Below are positions 1-6,147 of a stretch of DNA of 27,450 bases, piece after piece. A program made the translations under genes and the position numbers. Each line of letters begins with the position of its first letter. Position 1 is the first letter of the stretch. The stretch is taken from IMG/VR virus record IMGVR_UViG_3300047564_002210, positions 1-27,450 of that record. The stretch is one strand, 5' to 3'. The notes under the pieces were generated by a model that saw only the letters and a program-made list of their open reading frames with translations, had not been told where the DNA came from and did no database searches. This DNA is from a virus.

Positions 1-1483
1 TGAATGCATAGTTAATGTAGTTATCAAAGACTATGGCATCGACCCCTTTCCCTTCCATGGTCACTGTGTCTCCGGTAATAAGATCTTTAAGAAAGTCTGC
101 ATGATCTTCATTATCAGAGCTAGGCTCGTCCACAGTCACATAGATCTTGTTAGCCAAATGCGCATTAAACTTTCTAAAGATCTGGTCAGGGCCAATAGAG
201 ATAGCCATGTCACCGATCATCTTAGCAATCCAGCCGGTGGTGAACGACTTACCAATGCCTTGCTCATTGCTGATAATCTGTATGGCAGTGTTGTTACGGC
301 ACCAAGGCCGTTGAATAATGTTCGCAACCCAGTCATGAAAGTAAGACTCAAACTCCGGAGCATCCTGAAAGAAGTACTGACACCAGTCAAGCCAAGGCTT
401 GCAGTCACCTTCTATCGGTTCGTATTTCCATTCCTTCATAAAGTTATACTGACCTTCAGGCGTGAGGTTCTGACCTTGGTACTGAGGATATAACCCCATT
501 CCCTTTAGACTCAGCCGCTTGGTCCATTCTTCATACGCATCTTTAAGCTTGATCACCTTTTGTACAGGGTTGCCGTTAGCATTCATACGCTGTTCTAACC
601 AGCTAATGTTAGCAATCTCAGTAGCTATTTTTGTGGCATTAAACTGCTTACCGTCTCTGAGCCGTATCCATGTACCGTCATAGATTCCCCACTTAGTACG
701 TGCAGTATACAGATTTAAGTCTCTTGGCATACTGGTAATGGTCGGATCAAGGCTAGTGTTCAGTACTTCCTGTAGATTTCGGCCGATAAGTAGATGGTCA
801 TCAATAGCGTACTTCTGGCCTGCGGTCGTAATGAACTGCCCTACACGGCATAGATGCACTTTGGCGCCAAGCCCTACTAATGTCAGTGCTAGGCGGTTTT
901 CATGAAGAGCTACCTGCTCGTTAGGCTCGCCGTTATCCATCTTACCGTCATAGTCAAAGACGATGTACACAGACCGACCGCCAAGCTGCCGTTTCCAAGA
1001 TATTTGCATAAGATCTCTATGCAATGGCAAATCGTTCTTATCAGTCCAAGAGCTAACTCCGGCTAGGCCAAGACAGACATGTGGCAGGCCTTCTGCGGCA
1101 ATGGCCTTAGTGATCGCCCATGTCTTAAATTCACCCTCTGTAATAATGATCGGTATGCCGACGTTCTGAATGGCATGCGACCACAGCGGATTGAGTGGAA
1201 AGTAGATGTGCGACCCACTGGCCTTGGCCTGTGAGTACTTCATCTTACCTTTCGGTGTCAGTATTCGAACTCGGTTAAACGCAGTCAACTGACCATAAAT
1301 ATCTCTATACGGAATCTTGATAGACCACTCGGATGTATGCCCCAACAGGCTTCGAGTCTCTTCTTTGTTAAGAAGTTCTAGGCCTAGTGCTTGTACATCT
1401 TGGTCATCAAATTGTCTGTCTTGTAGGAATTTATTGTATAATTGTTCTGGTTGTGTTGTGTGAGAGGCAAACCCAGACGACAT
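1..1483 (-). CDS. Primase-helicase, TOPRIM + SF3-type (3' part cut by window edge)
   Basis: Replicative primase-helicase that would prime and unwind phage DNA. 494 residues are visible and the C-terminus lies beyond position 1. An N-terminal TOPRIM/DUF3854-like domain shows TEGE (residues 115-118) and an acidic YIVFDYDGK (173-181), which fit the metal-binding Glu and DxD of TOPRIM primases. A C-terminal ATPase domain has Walker A SNEQGIGKS (405-413) and Walker B YVTVDEPS (448-455), as in phage SF3/VirE-like helicases. No N-terminal zinc finger is visible. The ATG complement is at 1481-1483 with AAGGAA a few bases upstream, so the start is well supported. It is the last visible gene of the left leftward unit, downstream of the DUF932 gene. 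Domain families are assigned from motifs alone; the helicase subfamily is less certain than the primase-helicase role. Confidence 0.85.
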   Translation of the reverse strand, partial: MSSGFASHTTQPEQLYNKFLQDRQFDDQDVQALGLELLNKEETRSLLGHTSEWSIKIPYRDIYGQLTAFNRVRILTPKGKMKYSQAKASGSHIYFPLNPLWSHAIQNVGIPIIITEGEFKTWAITKAIAAEGLPHVCLGLAGVSSWTDKNDLPLHRDLMQISWKRQLGGRSVYIVFDYDGKMDNGEPNEQVALHENRLALTLVGLGAKVHLCRVGQFITTAGQKYAIDDHLLIGRNLQEVLNTSLDPTITSMPRDLNLYTARTKWGIYDGTWIRLRDGKQFNATKIATEIANISWLEQRMNANGNPVQKVIKLKDAYEEWTKRLSLKGMGLYPQYQGQNLTPEGQYNFMKEWKYEPIEGDCKPWLDWCQYFFQDAPEFESYFHDWVANIIQRPWCRNNTAIQIISNEQGIGKSFTTGWIAKMIGDMAISIGPDQIFRKFNAHLANKIYVTVDEPSSDNEDHADFLKDLITGDTVTMEGKGVDAIVFDNYINYAF

Positions 1484-1511
1484 AACTATTTCCTTTATTC
1501 AAAATTGTTCA

Positions 1512-1540
1512 GGCCATCGTTAACGCGATGGCCTTTTTTT
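1512..1540 (+). terminator. Hairpin plus T-run, rightward orientation
   Basis: A perfect 8-bp stem, GGCCATCG (1512-1519) with CGATGGCC (1526-1533), has a 6-nt loop and is followed by seven T at 1534-1540. This is a classic intrinsic terminator read on the + strand. The flanking genes both run leftward, and no rightward gene precedes it in the window. On the - strand the stem has no U-run after it, so there it may act only as a 5'-UTR or intercistronic hairpin of the primase-helicase mRNA. A second, weaker stem (AGCC.CTTC/GAAG.GGCT) lies at about 1542-1567. Confidence 0.6.
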
Positions 1541-1576
1541 GAGCCCCTTCACCAAAATGAAGAGGCTGGTTTTACA

Positions 1577-2563
1577 TCATACTACACACAGTTCATTAGC
1601 TAGCTCGGTGGCTTTTTCTTTGGTGGCAATGCCATCACCAAACCAAGCACGATCAATACGAACATCAGAAGTTCTACCCCGATGGTGATCAACAAATTCA
1701 GTGACCGCATTAACTAGGCCCCATACTGTTCCGTTGGCTGATTTTAATTCACTTCCTTTGCCACCACCGGCAAACAGTTCCATAAGGTACTTGGATGTAC
1801 GCTCGGATACTTTTACCTCGCCTTCTGTGGTTGTGTAAGACGAGATGGTATCGAAGTAATCCTGAGCTTGTTCCAGTTCGACCTTGGTCTTCATCCAGAC
1901 ATTCACTGAAGTAAGGAACTGCTTCCAAGAGGTAGCGGCTAGGCCTAACTGTGCCTTAACCTTGTCCTCGTCAAAAGCAGTCCGATGATTCACACGAATC
2001 ACGTTCTTAGCTTTACCGTTATCTGCCTCGGTCATTGCAAAACCAAGAGTGTTATTACATACAACACGGATGGAGGTGAACATGGCTGTAGTGGCCATAG
2101 AGCCGTCACACGCTGTACCGAGTAATAAGTAGCCTTTGATCGTGTCATCAAGAAGCTTGACTTCTTTACCCATGTTGGCCAAAGCCCAGTACTTTTTGCC
2201 ACCTTTAAGAACACCGGCCGTTTCTAATTGGAATCCAGCCTTCTCAGTGAGGTCACGGTAAAACTCTAGGACTTCTTTGGGTTGAACCACCTGATACTTA
2301 TCAGAAACCACTGCAAGTGGCGCTCTGGTGTCTGAGCGGTACAGAACGTTCTGGCCAGGGAATGTGTCCTCGGCATAAACGTTATTGGAATCGGACTTGA
2401 AAGCTACTGGAGAGGTGTAGATGGCAAAGTCCATGCCAGCGGCTTTACGCCATGTCTCTATAGATGCGCCTGCTTTAAGCTGTTGACCGAGGCCATGCCA
2501 TGGGGTTTCCCCCACGTATGCCATGTTTGCCTGACCGTTTGACATATCGATTTCGTGTGCCAT
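1577..2563 (-). CDS. DUF932 / phage-plasmid-like protein
   Basis: 328-residue protein of the DUF932 (phage/plasmid-like TIGR03299) family. It is recognised from the N-terminal YVGETPWHGLGQQL signature (about residues 16-29), the YQVVQPKEVLEFYRDL stretch after it, and a typical full length of about 330. The molecular function of the family is not established; members are common beside phage and plasmid replication genes. The start ATG (2561-2563) follows AAGGGT, which overlaps the end of the upstream 98-aa gene, so the two are co-translated. The gene lies between that small coiled-coil protein and the primase-helicase, which suggests a DNA-metabolism or early role. That role is inferred from position only. 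Confidence 0.85.
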   Translation of the reverse strand: MAHEIDMSNGQANMAYVGETPWHGLGQQLKAGASIETWRKAAGMDFAIYTSPVAFKSDSNNVYAEDTFPGQNVLYRSDTRAPLAVVSDKYQVVQPKEVLEFYRDLTEKAGFQLETAGVLKGGKKYWALANMGKEVKLLDDTIKGYLLLGTACDGSMATTAMFTSIRVVCNNTLGFAMTEADNGKAKNVIRVNHRTAFDEDKVKAQLGLAATSWKQFLTSVNVWMKTKVELEQAQDYFDTISSYTTTEGEVKVSERTSKYLMELFAGGGKGSELKSANGTVWGLVNAVTEFVDHHRGRTSDVRIDRAWFGDGIATKEKATELANELCVV

Positions 2564-2565
2564 GA

Positions 2566-2862
2566 TTAGTTACCCTTTCTTGCTGTTACGCGGATGGTTG
2601 AAAAATGTGTGGTAGAGGTATGAGCTCTGATAAACTGAGGTGATAGCTTGGCACGAACTGCTTCCATGTCCAAGGTGTCACGGCTTGTAGGTGATACTGT
2701 GGCATCGTACAGATTGCCACTGTGCTTACCATCACCAAGAGCAATGAGCTGCTCTTTTAGAGCTTTTTCTTGTTCTTGGAGTTGGGCGATTTCTGCCTTG
2801 ATAAGGCCGAGTTGGTCTACGACATTTACTTCTGTTAGGTTTTTGATTTGAGTATTTAGCAT
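2566..2862 (-). CDS. Small coiled-coil phage protein, partner of the DUF932 gene
   Basis: 98-residue hypothetical protein. Residues about 15-43 form a strong heptad-like Leu/Glu/Gln coiled coil (for example IKAEIAQLQEQEKALKEQL). A small C-terminal domain with TLDMEAVRAKLSPQFI follows and ends in a basic tail, ARKGN. Similar small proteins often sit next to DUF932 genes in phages, to my recollection; no function is known to me. ATG (2860-2862) has an AAAGGA ribosome site. It is the first gene of the leftward unit, directly downstream of the divergent promoter region. Confidence 0.75.
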   Translation of the reverse strand: MLNTQIKNLTEVNVVDQLGLIKAEIAQLQEQEKALKEQLIALGDGKHSGNLYDATVSPTSRDTLDMEAVRAKLSPQFIRAHTSTTHFSTIRVTARKGN

Positions 2863-2905
2863 TTAAGTTCCTTTATTAGTTAATATGGCTTTCGCCATAA
2901 GTTGA

Positions 2906-2934
2906 ACTATACACCAAAAGTAAACACTTGCACA
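2906..2934 (-). promoter_or_regulatory. Leftward promoter region with GTGTTTACTTTT element
   Basis: Read on the - strand, a -10-like TATAGT (complement of 2906-2911) lies about 45 bases before the 98-aa gene. Upstream is GTGTTTACTTTT (complement of 2916-2927), the same element found at 6075 and 12781. The -35 at normal spacing is poor (TGTGCA), so the element may be an operator or activator site rather than the -35. After it, the leader holds ATGGC-GAAA-GCCAT (complement of 2885-2898), a 5-bp stem with a GNRA tetraloop. From that ATG an 11-codon reading frame runs up to the gene's own start codon. The leader peptide is only a possibility, since it has no ribosome site. Confidence 0.4.
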
Positions 2935-2999
2935 TCGAGACTAAAAATATTTATAGTTTGTCATATAGTGAAAAAGACTTAAATAGTTGTAGAAAATGG

Positions 3000-3026
3000 T
3001 TACAAAGCTTAAAAATGTGGTACAGT
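3000..3026 (+). promoter_or_regulatory. Rightward early promoter candidate
   Basis: TTACAA (3000-3005) and TACAGT (3021-3026) are 15 bases apart and lie about 35 bases before the first rightward gene. The -10 context TGGTACAGTG closely matches TGGTACAATG at about 6096-6105, which supports a shared phage promoter type. The whole 2863-3060 stretch is very AT-rich and holds no gene. It is the only divergent region in the window and would also be a reasonable place for a replication origin, although I see no iteron array in it. Confidence 0.45.
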
Positions 3027-3060
3027 GCTATCGTAGTCCCATAACTTTGAAAGGAAAGAT

Positions 3061-3201
3061 ATGCAAAACGTACCACAAACCATTGAATTAGTTCAAGAAT
3101 CTAACCAAGAACCATCTGATAATATATGGGATGAACAGTCTCAGAAAGAATATGCAGAATGGGCAGCCTATAACGATGCACAACACTATGGAGAACAATA
3201 A
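3061..3201 (+). CDS. 46-aa acidic small protein
   Basis: Short reading frame MQNVPQTIELVQ... ending ...HYGEQ. It is strongly acidic and rich in Gln and Glu, with aromatic residues near the C-terminus (IWDEQ, YAEWAAYNDA). AAAGGAAAG lies 5-10 bases before the ATG and a promoter candidate lies just upstream, so it is the first gene of the rightward unit. The next gene starts 2 bases after its stop. I do not recognise the family. Being small, acidic and first-expressed fits early host-takeover proteins, but that is inference. Confidence 0.55.
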   Translation: MQNVPQTIELVQESNQEPSDNIWDEQSQKEYAEWAAYNDAQHYGEQ

Positions 3202-3203
3202 TC

Positions 3204-3602
3204 ATGTTCATTAAAACTTTTATGCGTAAAGAACTGGCACAATATGCCGTGGACAATATGGTCACCTCATACTGGACCAATCCTCATACACAAGAAAGCC
3301 AACCACAAGTCACCATCGACATAGACGGTGAGGTATACTGGTTAGACATCTGGCCAGAGACCGGTGAGCTTATATCTGTACATTCACAGAAGCTTATGGA
3401 TGAGACCGACAAAGACTCAGACATGGGTGATCTTTTAAGTAAGGCCGACTACATTAACTTGTGCGTTAAAATTGAAAGTGAAATCTTTAAGAAGAAAAAA
3501 GCAGCAGAAGATAAAGCTTTAATGTCTGACCAAAGCCAAATGCTGTTTAATTTAGTTAATGACATCAACAAAGCTTATTTAGCAGGGGCAAAACATGCGT
3601 AA
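3204..3602 (+). CDS. Hypothetical protein, 132 aa
   Basis: Unrecognised soluble protein. The N-terminal half looks beta-rich and aromatic (YWTNPHTQESQPQVTIDI, then VYWLDIWPETGELI). The second half is helical and charged with a lysine run (EIFKKKKAAEDKAL) and ends KAYLAGAKHA. ATG 3204 has GGAGA upstream and follows the 46-aa gene by 2 bases, which suggests coupling. The 3' end overlaps the next small membrane protein by 8 bases. No catalytic motif is visible. Confidence 0.65.
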   Translation: MFIKTFMRKELAQYAVDNMVTSYWTNPHTQESQPQVTIDIDGEVYWLDIWPETGELISVHSQKLMDETDKDSDMGDLLSKADYINLCVKIESEIFKKKKAAEDKALMSDQSQMLFNLVNDINKAYLAGAKHA

Positions 3603-3708
3603 ATTACAGTTTAGATTTGGTAAGTATTTTCCTCACTACTTTATTGCAGATGTAGTGTTGTACTCAATGATTGTATGGTGGGTTTCGAGGCTTTTCATTA
3701 ATGAATGA
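3595..3708 (+). CDS. 37-aa membrane microprotein
   Basis: Reading frame MRKLQFRFGKYF... with a basic, aromatic N-terminus and one likely membrane segment (IADVVLYSMIVWWVSRLF, residues 18-35). AGGGG lies about 8 bases before the ATG. It overlaps the preceding gene by 8 bases and the following microprotein by 8 bases, a pattern of translational coupling. Positive-inside logic would leave the N-terminus in the cytoplasm. Function unknown. Confidence 0.5.
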   Translation: MRKLQFRFGKYFPHYFIADVVLYSMIVWWVSRLFINE

Positions 3709-3799
3709 TCCTTGCCCATCATTGTTTAACTTGGTCATCGGCACGATCAGTGCCGGTGTTTTTATTTATTTAGCTTTAGTAGTATGTTTATCTTTTTAG
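3701..3799 (+). CDS. 32-aa membrane microprotein
   Basis: Reading frame MNDPCPSLFNLVIG... is almost entirely one hydrophobic helix (LVIGTISAGVFIYLALVVCL, residues 11-30). Its start overlaps the stop of the preceding microprotein. A weak CGAGG lies 11 bases upstream, so coupling is the likelier route to translation. The stop is 9 bases before the next gene. It may work as a pair with the 37-aa membrane protein. Function unknown. Confidence 0.45.
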   Translation: MNDPCPSLFNLVIGTISAGVFIYLALVVCLSF

Positions 3800-3808
3800 G
3801 AAAGTATC

Positions 3809-4084
3809 ATGTCACCATTATCATGGCATAAAAGACGGCATGCAGTAGGCATGTCAAGTGTTGCCGAAGTTATTCTTGATCTTATTTTTGATGAAGGGCA
3901 AATTGCAGTAACTGATGTTATGCGTGAATGCCATCATGTCGGCATTGCATCAACTGCTACAATTCACACTGAATTAGTATGGCTTCGTGAACACCACTAT
4001 GTCAAGGTTAGTACTAATGCACAAGATGCAAGGCGTAAAGATTGTTCTTTAACAGCCAAAGGCATTAAGTACTTAAATGTCTAA
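3809..4084 (+). CDS. Winged-helix-like small protein, possible transcription regulator
   Basis: 91-residue protein with the helix pattern of a winged helix-turn-helix. VAEVILDLIFDEGQIAVTDV (about residues 18-37) would give the first helices. STATIHTELVWLREHHYVKV would be the recognition helix and first wing strand. CSLTAKGIKYLNV at the C-terminus matches the usual end of MarR/PadR-like wings (LTxKGxxYL). AGGAAAG precedes the ATG. It is the only plausible DNA-binding regulator in the rightward block, so it is a candidate reader of the GTGTTTACT element. Both the fold and the link are inferred, and no family is certain. Confidence 0.55.
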   Translation: MSPLSWHKRRHAVGMSSVAEVILDLIFDEGQIAVTDVMRECHHVGIASTATIHTELVWLREHHYVKVSTNAQDARRKDCSLTAKGIKYLNV

Positions 4085-4115
4085 TGTTAAAACATACACA
4101 GGAGGTGTTCGTTAT

Positions 4116-4328
4116 ATGACTCAACCACTTAGTCCTTGGGAAGAAGCTTATCATGATTGGCGTGATTTATTAGACCGCGCAGGCGCATCTGAACTTGTAC
4201 ATGACCCTAAAGCAGTATGGGATGAAGCATGGCGCCAAGCACTCTTACGTTCATTAACTGTAATAGAAAAAGATGTTGCTATTACCGATGAAATAAGAAA
4301 CAATATTCAAGAGCTAATGAAATGCTAA
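4116..4328 (+). CDS. Hypothetical protein, 70 aa
   Basis: Unrecognised Trp-rich helical protein (PWEEAYHDWRDLLDRAG... then AVWDEAWRQALLRSL). A longer frame opens at 4077, but AGGAGGT at 4100-4106 lies 9 bases before the ATG at 4116 and would be internal to the longer form. I therefore chose 4116. It overlaps the next membrane microprotein by 7 bases. No function can be assigned. Confidence 0.6.
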   Translation: MTQPLSPWEEAYHDWRDLLDRAGASELVHDPKAVWDEAWRQALLRSLTVIEKDVAITDEIRNNIQELMKC

Positions 4329-4414
4329 CCACAGTCATTACAGTCTTTATACTAGGCTTTTTTGCCGTGTCGCTTATTGCAATTGTCGCGATTATTTATT
4401 TTATGTGGGATTAA
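4322..4414 (+). CDS. 30-aa membrane microprotein
   Basis: Reading frame MLTTVITVFILG... ending YFMWD. Residues 4-27 form one long hydrophobic helix followed by a short charged end. It overlaps the end of the 70-aa gene, and the next gene starts 3 bases after its stop. The ribosome site is weak, so coupling is assumed. It is the third single-span microprotein in this stretch. Function unknown. Confidence 0.45.
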   Translation: MLTTVITVFILGFFAVSLIAIVAIIYFMWD

Positions 4415-4416
4415 TT

Positions 4417-4683
4417 ATGGACATCGTTAAAGTAGGGTTTAAAACCGAAGAAGAAGCTATTAAGTTTAGAGAGTCTATTTTAGGCGACTACAACATAGTG
4501 TGCCTAATGACTCGGTTTCCTTCGGTTGATAGCCAAGAGATTGGTTTTTATTTAGAAGAAAAGCCGCTTACTGAAGAGAAGCTAAAAGAAAAGTTTCACG
4601 CATGGGTTGTGTATAACAACATTTTATTTGATGATCCTACAGAAGCCGCATGGAAAGCATGGAAGACAGCACATGGACAATAA
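4417..4683 (+). CDS. Hypothetical protein, 88 aa
   Basis: Unrecognised acidic alpha/beta protein beginning MDIVKVGFKTEEEAIKFRES. The end is tryptophan-rich (EAAWKAWKTAHGQ). A GTG start at 4405 would add four residues, but the ATG at 4417 with GGGA upstream is preferred. The 3' end overlaps the start of the phosphoribosyltransferase by 11 bases, so the two are probably co-translated. No motif points to a function. Confidence 0.6.
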   Translation: MDIVKVGFKTEEEAIKFRESILGDYNIVCLMTRFPSVDSQEIGFYLEEKPLTEEKLKEKFHAWVVYNNILFDDPTEAAWKAWKTAHGQ

Positions 4684-5071
4684 ACCAAAACCAAAGCAAT
4701 ATATTTCATGGGGTCAGATTGACAAAGCAATCGACATTATGTTTAAGCAAATTAAAGCTGCTGATAAGCAATATGAGATGGTAGTTGGTATTACACGAGG
4801 CGGTCTAATACCTGCTGTAATACTGTCGCACAAGCTTGATTTACCAATGATGGCCATGCCAAAAGAACATGTGTTGCCGCTTGAAACAGCAAAAAATGTG
4901 CTAATTGTAGATGAGATCTACGATACAGGTGCTACTATTAATCTAATTAAGCAACATCACCCAAACACTGATTTTGCTGTGTTGTACCACAATCTTAATT
5001 TGCCAAGACTTAATTACTACGGTCACATTAAGCGATTAGATCATTGGTTAGTCTTTCCATGGGAGATGTAA
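4673..5071 (+). CDS. Phosphoribosyltransferase (PRPP-binding, Gpt/ComF-like)
   Basis: 132-residue type I phosphoribosyltransferase, probably a purine-base salvage enzyme that transfers ribose phosphate from PRPP. The PRPP loop VLIVDEIYDTGAT (residues 76-88) is a clear match to the family signature. The PPi loop is seen as VVGITRGGLIPA (37-48). The size and the GITRGGLIPA stretch resemble xanthine-guanine phosphoribosyltransferases; the base specificity is a guess. The frame is open from 4607, but the internal ATG at 4673 with GGAAG upstream gives the normal N-terminus for the fold. It overlaps the 88-aa gene and, by one base (TAATG), the next small basic protein. Confidence 0.8.
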   Translation: MDNKPKPKQYISWGQIDKAIDIMFKQIKAADKQYEMVVGITRGGLIPAVILSHKLDLPMMAMPKEHVLPLETAKNVLIVDEIYDTGATINLIKQHHPNTDFAVLYHNLNLPRLNYYGHIKRLDHWLVFPWEM

Positions 5072-5220
5072 TGAAAATTCGTAAGCGTTATAGCAGAGGC
5101 AGAATGGCTACCGAAAGGAGAAGGCATGGCATTGCATATCAAATTATGAATCGGTATCAAGCATTTAAACTTAAACTTAAATACGGTAGACGTAAACTTA
5201 TACACTGGTGGAGAAAATAA
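5071..5220 (+). CDS. 49-aa highly basic microprotein
   Basis: Reading frame MKIRKRYSRGRM... ending LIHWWRK, with about 40% Arg and Lys. Such a charge suggests nucleic-acid or membrane-surface binding. GGGAGATG lies just before the ATG, and its start shares one base with the phosphoribosyltransferase stop (TAATG). The next microprotein again starts by TAATG overlap, with GGAGA upstream. No family is recognised. Confidence 0.55.
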   Translation: MKIRKRYSRGRMATERRRHGIAYQIMNRYQAFKLKLKYGRRKLIHWWRK

Positions 5221-5345
5221 TGATTAACTTTATTGCAGGACTTGTAGTTGGCTTCTTTGTAGCAACATACGGTGTTGGCGGTGTAGCCGCTGCATTGGAT
5301 AAAGGCATTAACTTAGTTAAGTCAGTAGAAGTTAATACAAAATGA
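5220..5345 (+). CDS. 41-aa membrane microprotein
   Basis: Reading frame MINFIAGLVVGFFVATYGVG... has a small-residue-rich hydrophobic helix (residues 4-26) with GxxxG-type spacing, then a short amphipathic tail (DKGINLVKSVEV). GGAGA precedes the ATG, which overlaps the stop of the basic microprotein. The helix resembles small phage inner-membrane proteins, but I know of no family. Confidence 0.55.
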   Translation: MINFIAGLVVGFFVATYGVGGVAAALDKGINLVKSVEVNTK

Positions 5346-5458
5346 GATCTGGACTGATGGTTAAATTTGATAAAAGTATTAGTAGCCTTGTAGATGCAAA
5401 TATATTTTTATGTCTTACAGTTCATCAGTCTAGGTTTTTTGGCTGTAAGACCATTTAA
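5342..5458 (+). CDS. Doubtful 38-aa reading frame
   Basis: Reading frame MRSGLMVKFDKS... starts by ATGA overlap with the preceding microprotein, but no good ribosome site precedes it. Its sequence coincides almost exactly with two long complementary pairings (see the ncRNA entry at 5346-5451), which would explain its odd composition. It is kept because every neighbour is coupled in the same way. I think an RNA element is at least as likely. Confidence 0.2.
   Translation: MRSGLMVKFDKSISSLVDANIFLCLTVHQSRFFGCKTI
5346..5451 (+). ncRNA. Candidate structured RNA with two interleaved helices
   Basis: Helix A pairs 5346-5359 with 5423-5436: 14 pairs, including three G-U, with GACTGATG/CATCAGTC as the perfect core. 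Helix B pairs GTCTTACAG (5412-5420) with CTGTAAGAC (5443-5451): 9 perfect pairs. The order A-B-A'-B' is that of an H-type pseudoknot. The 6-nt connector between A' and B' is too short to cross a full 14-bp helix A, so either A is partly formed or the two helices exclude each other, as in a switch. A further hairpin, GATGGG (5467-5472) with CCCATC (5489-5494), follows before the ribosome site of the 58-aa gene. No known RNA family is recognised. Confidence 0.4.
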
Positions 5459-5512
5459 GACAACGAGATGGGCGTTGAATCTACATACCCCATCGCCTAA
5501 CAAAGGTAAACT

Positions 5513-5689
5513 ATGAACGAAAACGAACATTTAAAGCACCAATCAGACTACATTGCCCAATTAGAAAAGGCTTTAGAGTCTAGCATAGCGATGAACAAGG
5601 CACAGGCAGAACGATTTGCGGAGCTAGAAAGAAAGCATAAAGAAGAGTATAACTACGCTGAAAAACTAATAAAGGAACGAAATAAATGA
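5513..5689 (+). CDS. 58-aa coiled-coil protein
   Basis: Reading frame MNENEHLKHQSDY... is one continuous charged helix with heptad-like hydrophobics (YIAQLEKALES, then RFAELERKHKEEYNYAEKL). AAAGG lies 8 bases before the ATG. The stop overlaps the MazG start (ATGA). It could be a small scaffold or adaptor for a neighbouring protein, but the sequence shows no more than a coiled coil. Confidence 0.6.
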   Translation: MNENEHLKHQSDYIAQLEKALESSIAMNKAQAERFAELERKHKEEYNYAEKLIKERNK

Positions 5690-6075
5690 ACCAAGACATT
5701 TTTAATAAAGTTCGTGAGTTTAGAACAAAACTAAACTTACCTGTAAACCATAAGGCACAGTTATTAGAGCCTGCAGCATTAAGCTTCTATGCACGGTTTT
5801 TAATGGAAGAACTGTCTGAGCTATTAAAAGCACACGAAGATGGTGATCTGGTGGCTGCTGCTGATGCATTGGCAGACTTATCGTATGTGACCATGGGATG
5901 TGCGCACCATATGGGATTACCCTTACCTCAAGTACTAGATATCGTACACACGGCGAACATGCAGAAGGTTCCTGGAACCACTCGTAGAGGTACCAAGCAA
6001 GATGCACAGAAGCCTGAAGGTTGGGTAGGCCCTGAAGATCACATTGCTTTATTGCTGTTAAACCATACAAGATAG
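5686..6075 (+). CDS. mazG: MazG-like nucleotide pyrophosphohydrolase
   Basis: 129-residue all-alpha NTP pyrophosphatase, which would hydrolyse (d)NTPs or related nucleotides to monophosphates and PPi. The metal-binding pattern is visible: EELSE (residues 41-45) followed by D60 and D64 in ADALADLSYV, matching the ExxE-(12-28)-ExxD type motif of the MazG/PRA-PH group. AKTNMQKV-type MazG ends are represented here by HTANMQKVPG (about 88-97), also typical of phage MazG-like proteins. It starts by ATGA overlap with the coiled-coil gene, with AAAGGAACG upstream. In phages it is thought to sanitise the nucleotide pool or adjust alarmone levels; which one applies here is unknown. Confidence 0.8.
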   Translation: MNQDIFNKVREFRTKLNLPVNHKAQLLEPAALSFYARFLMEELSELLKAHEDGDLVAAADALADLSYVTMGCAHHMGLPLPQVLDIVHTANMQKVPGTTRRGTKQDAQKPEGWVGPEDHIALLLLNHTR

Positions 6076-6104
6076 TGTTTACTTTTCAGAAAGCATGGTA
6101 CAAT
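6075..6104 (+). promoter_or_regulatory. Promoter with GTGTTTACTTTT element
   Basis: GTGTTTACTTTT (6075-6086) begins at the last base of the MazG gene. TACAAT (6099-6104) follows as the -10, inside TGGTACAATG. With TTTACT as -35 the spacer is 15 bases; with TGTTTA it is 17. A second GTTTACTT lies at 6115-6122. The 72-base gap up to the next gene is long for this compact genome, which supports a real promoter. It is probably bound by the same regulator as the sites at 2916-2927 and 12781-12800. Confidence 0.5.
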
Positions 6105-6147
6105 GTTCTTGTTGTTTACTTACTACTAAATACTTAAAGGCTAAATT

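Noticed and set aside
101-493. Open frame of 130 aa on the + strand
   Set aside because: It lies opposite the primase-helicase, whose motifs are intact, and has no ribosome site or family pattern.
5434-5451. Programmed frameshift at the T-run before helix B
   Set aside because: The T-run does not give a standard slippery heptamer in the only frame, and there is no longer overlapping product.
5464-5497. tRNA-like or T-arm-like stem near GTTGAATCT
   Set aside because: No acceptor stem, anticodon arm or D arm could be fitted around it; only a short hairpin is supported.
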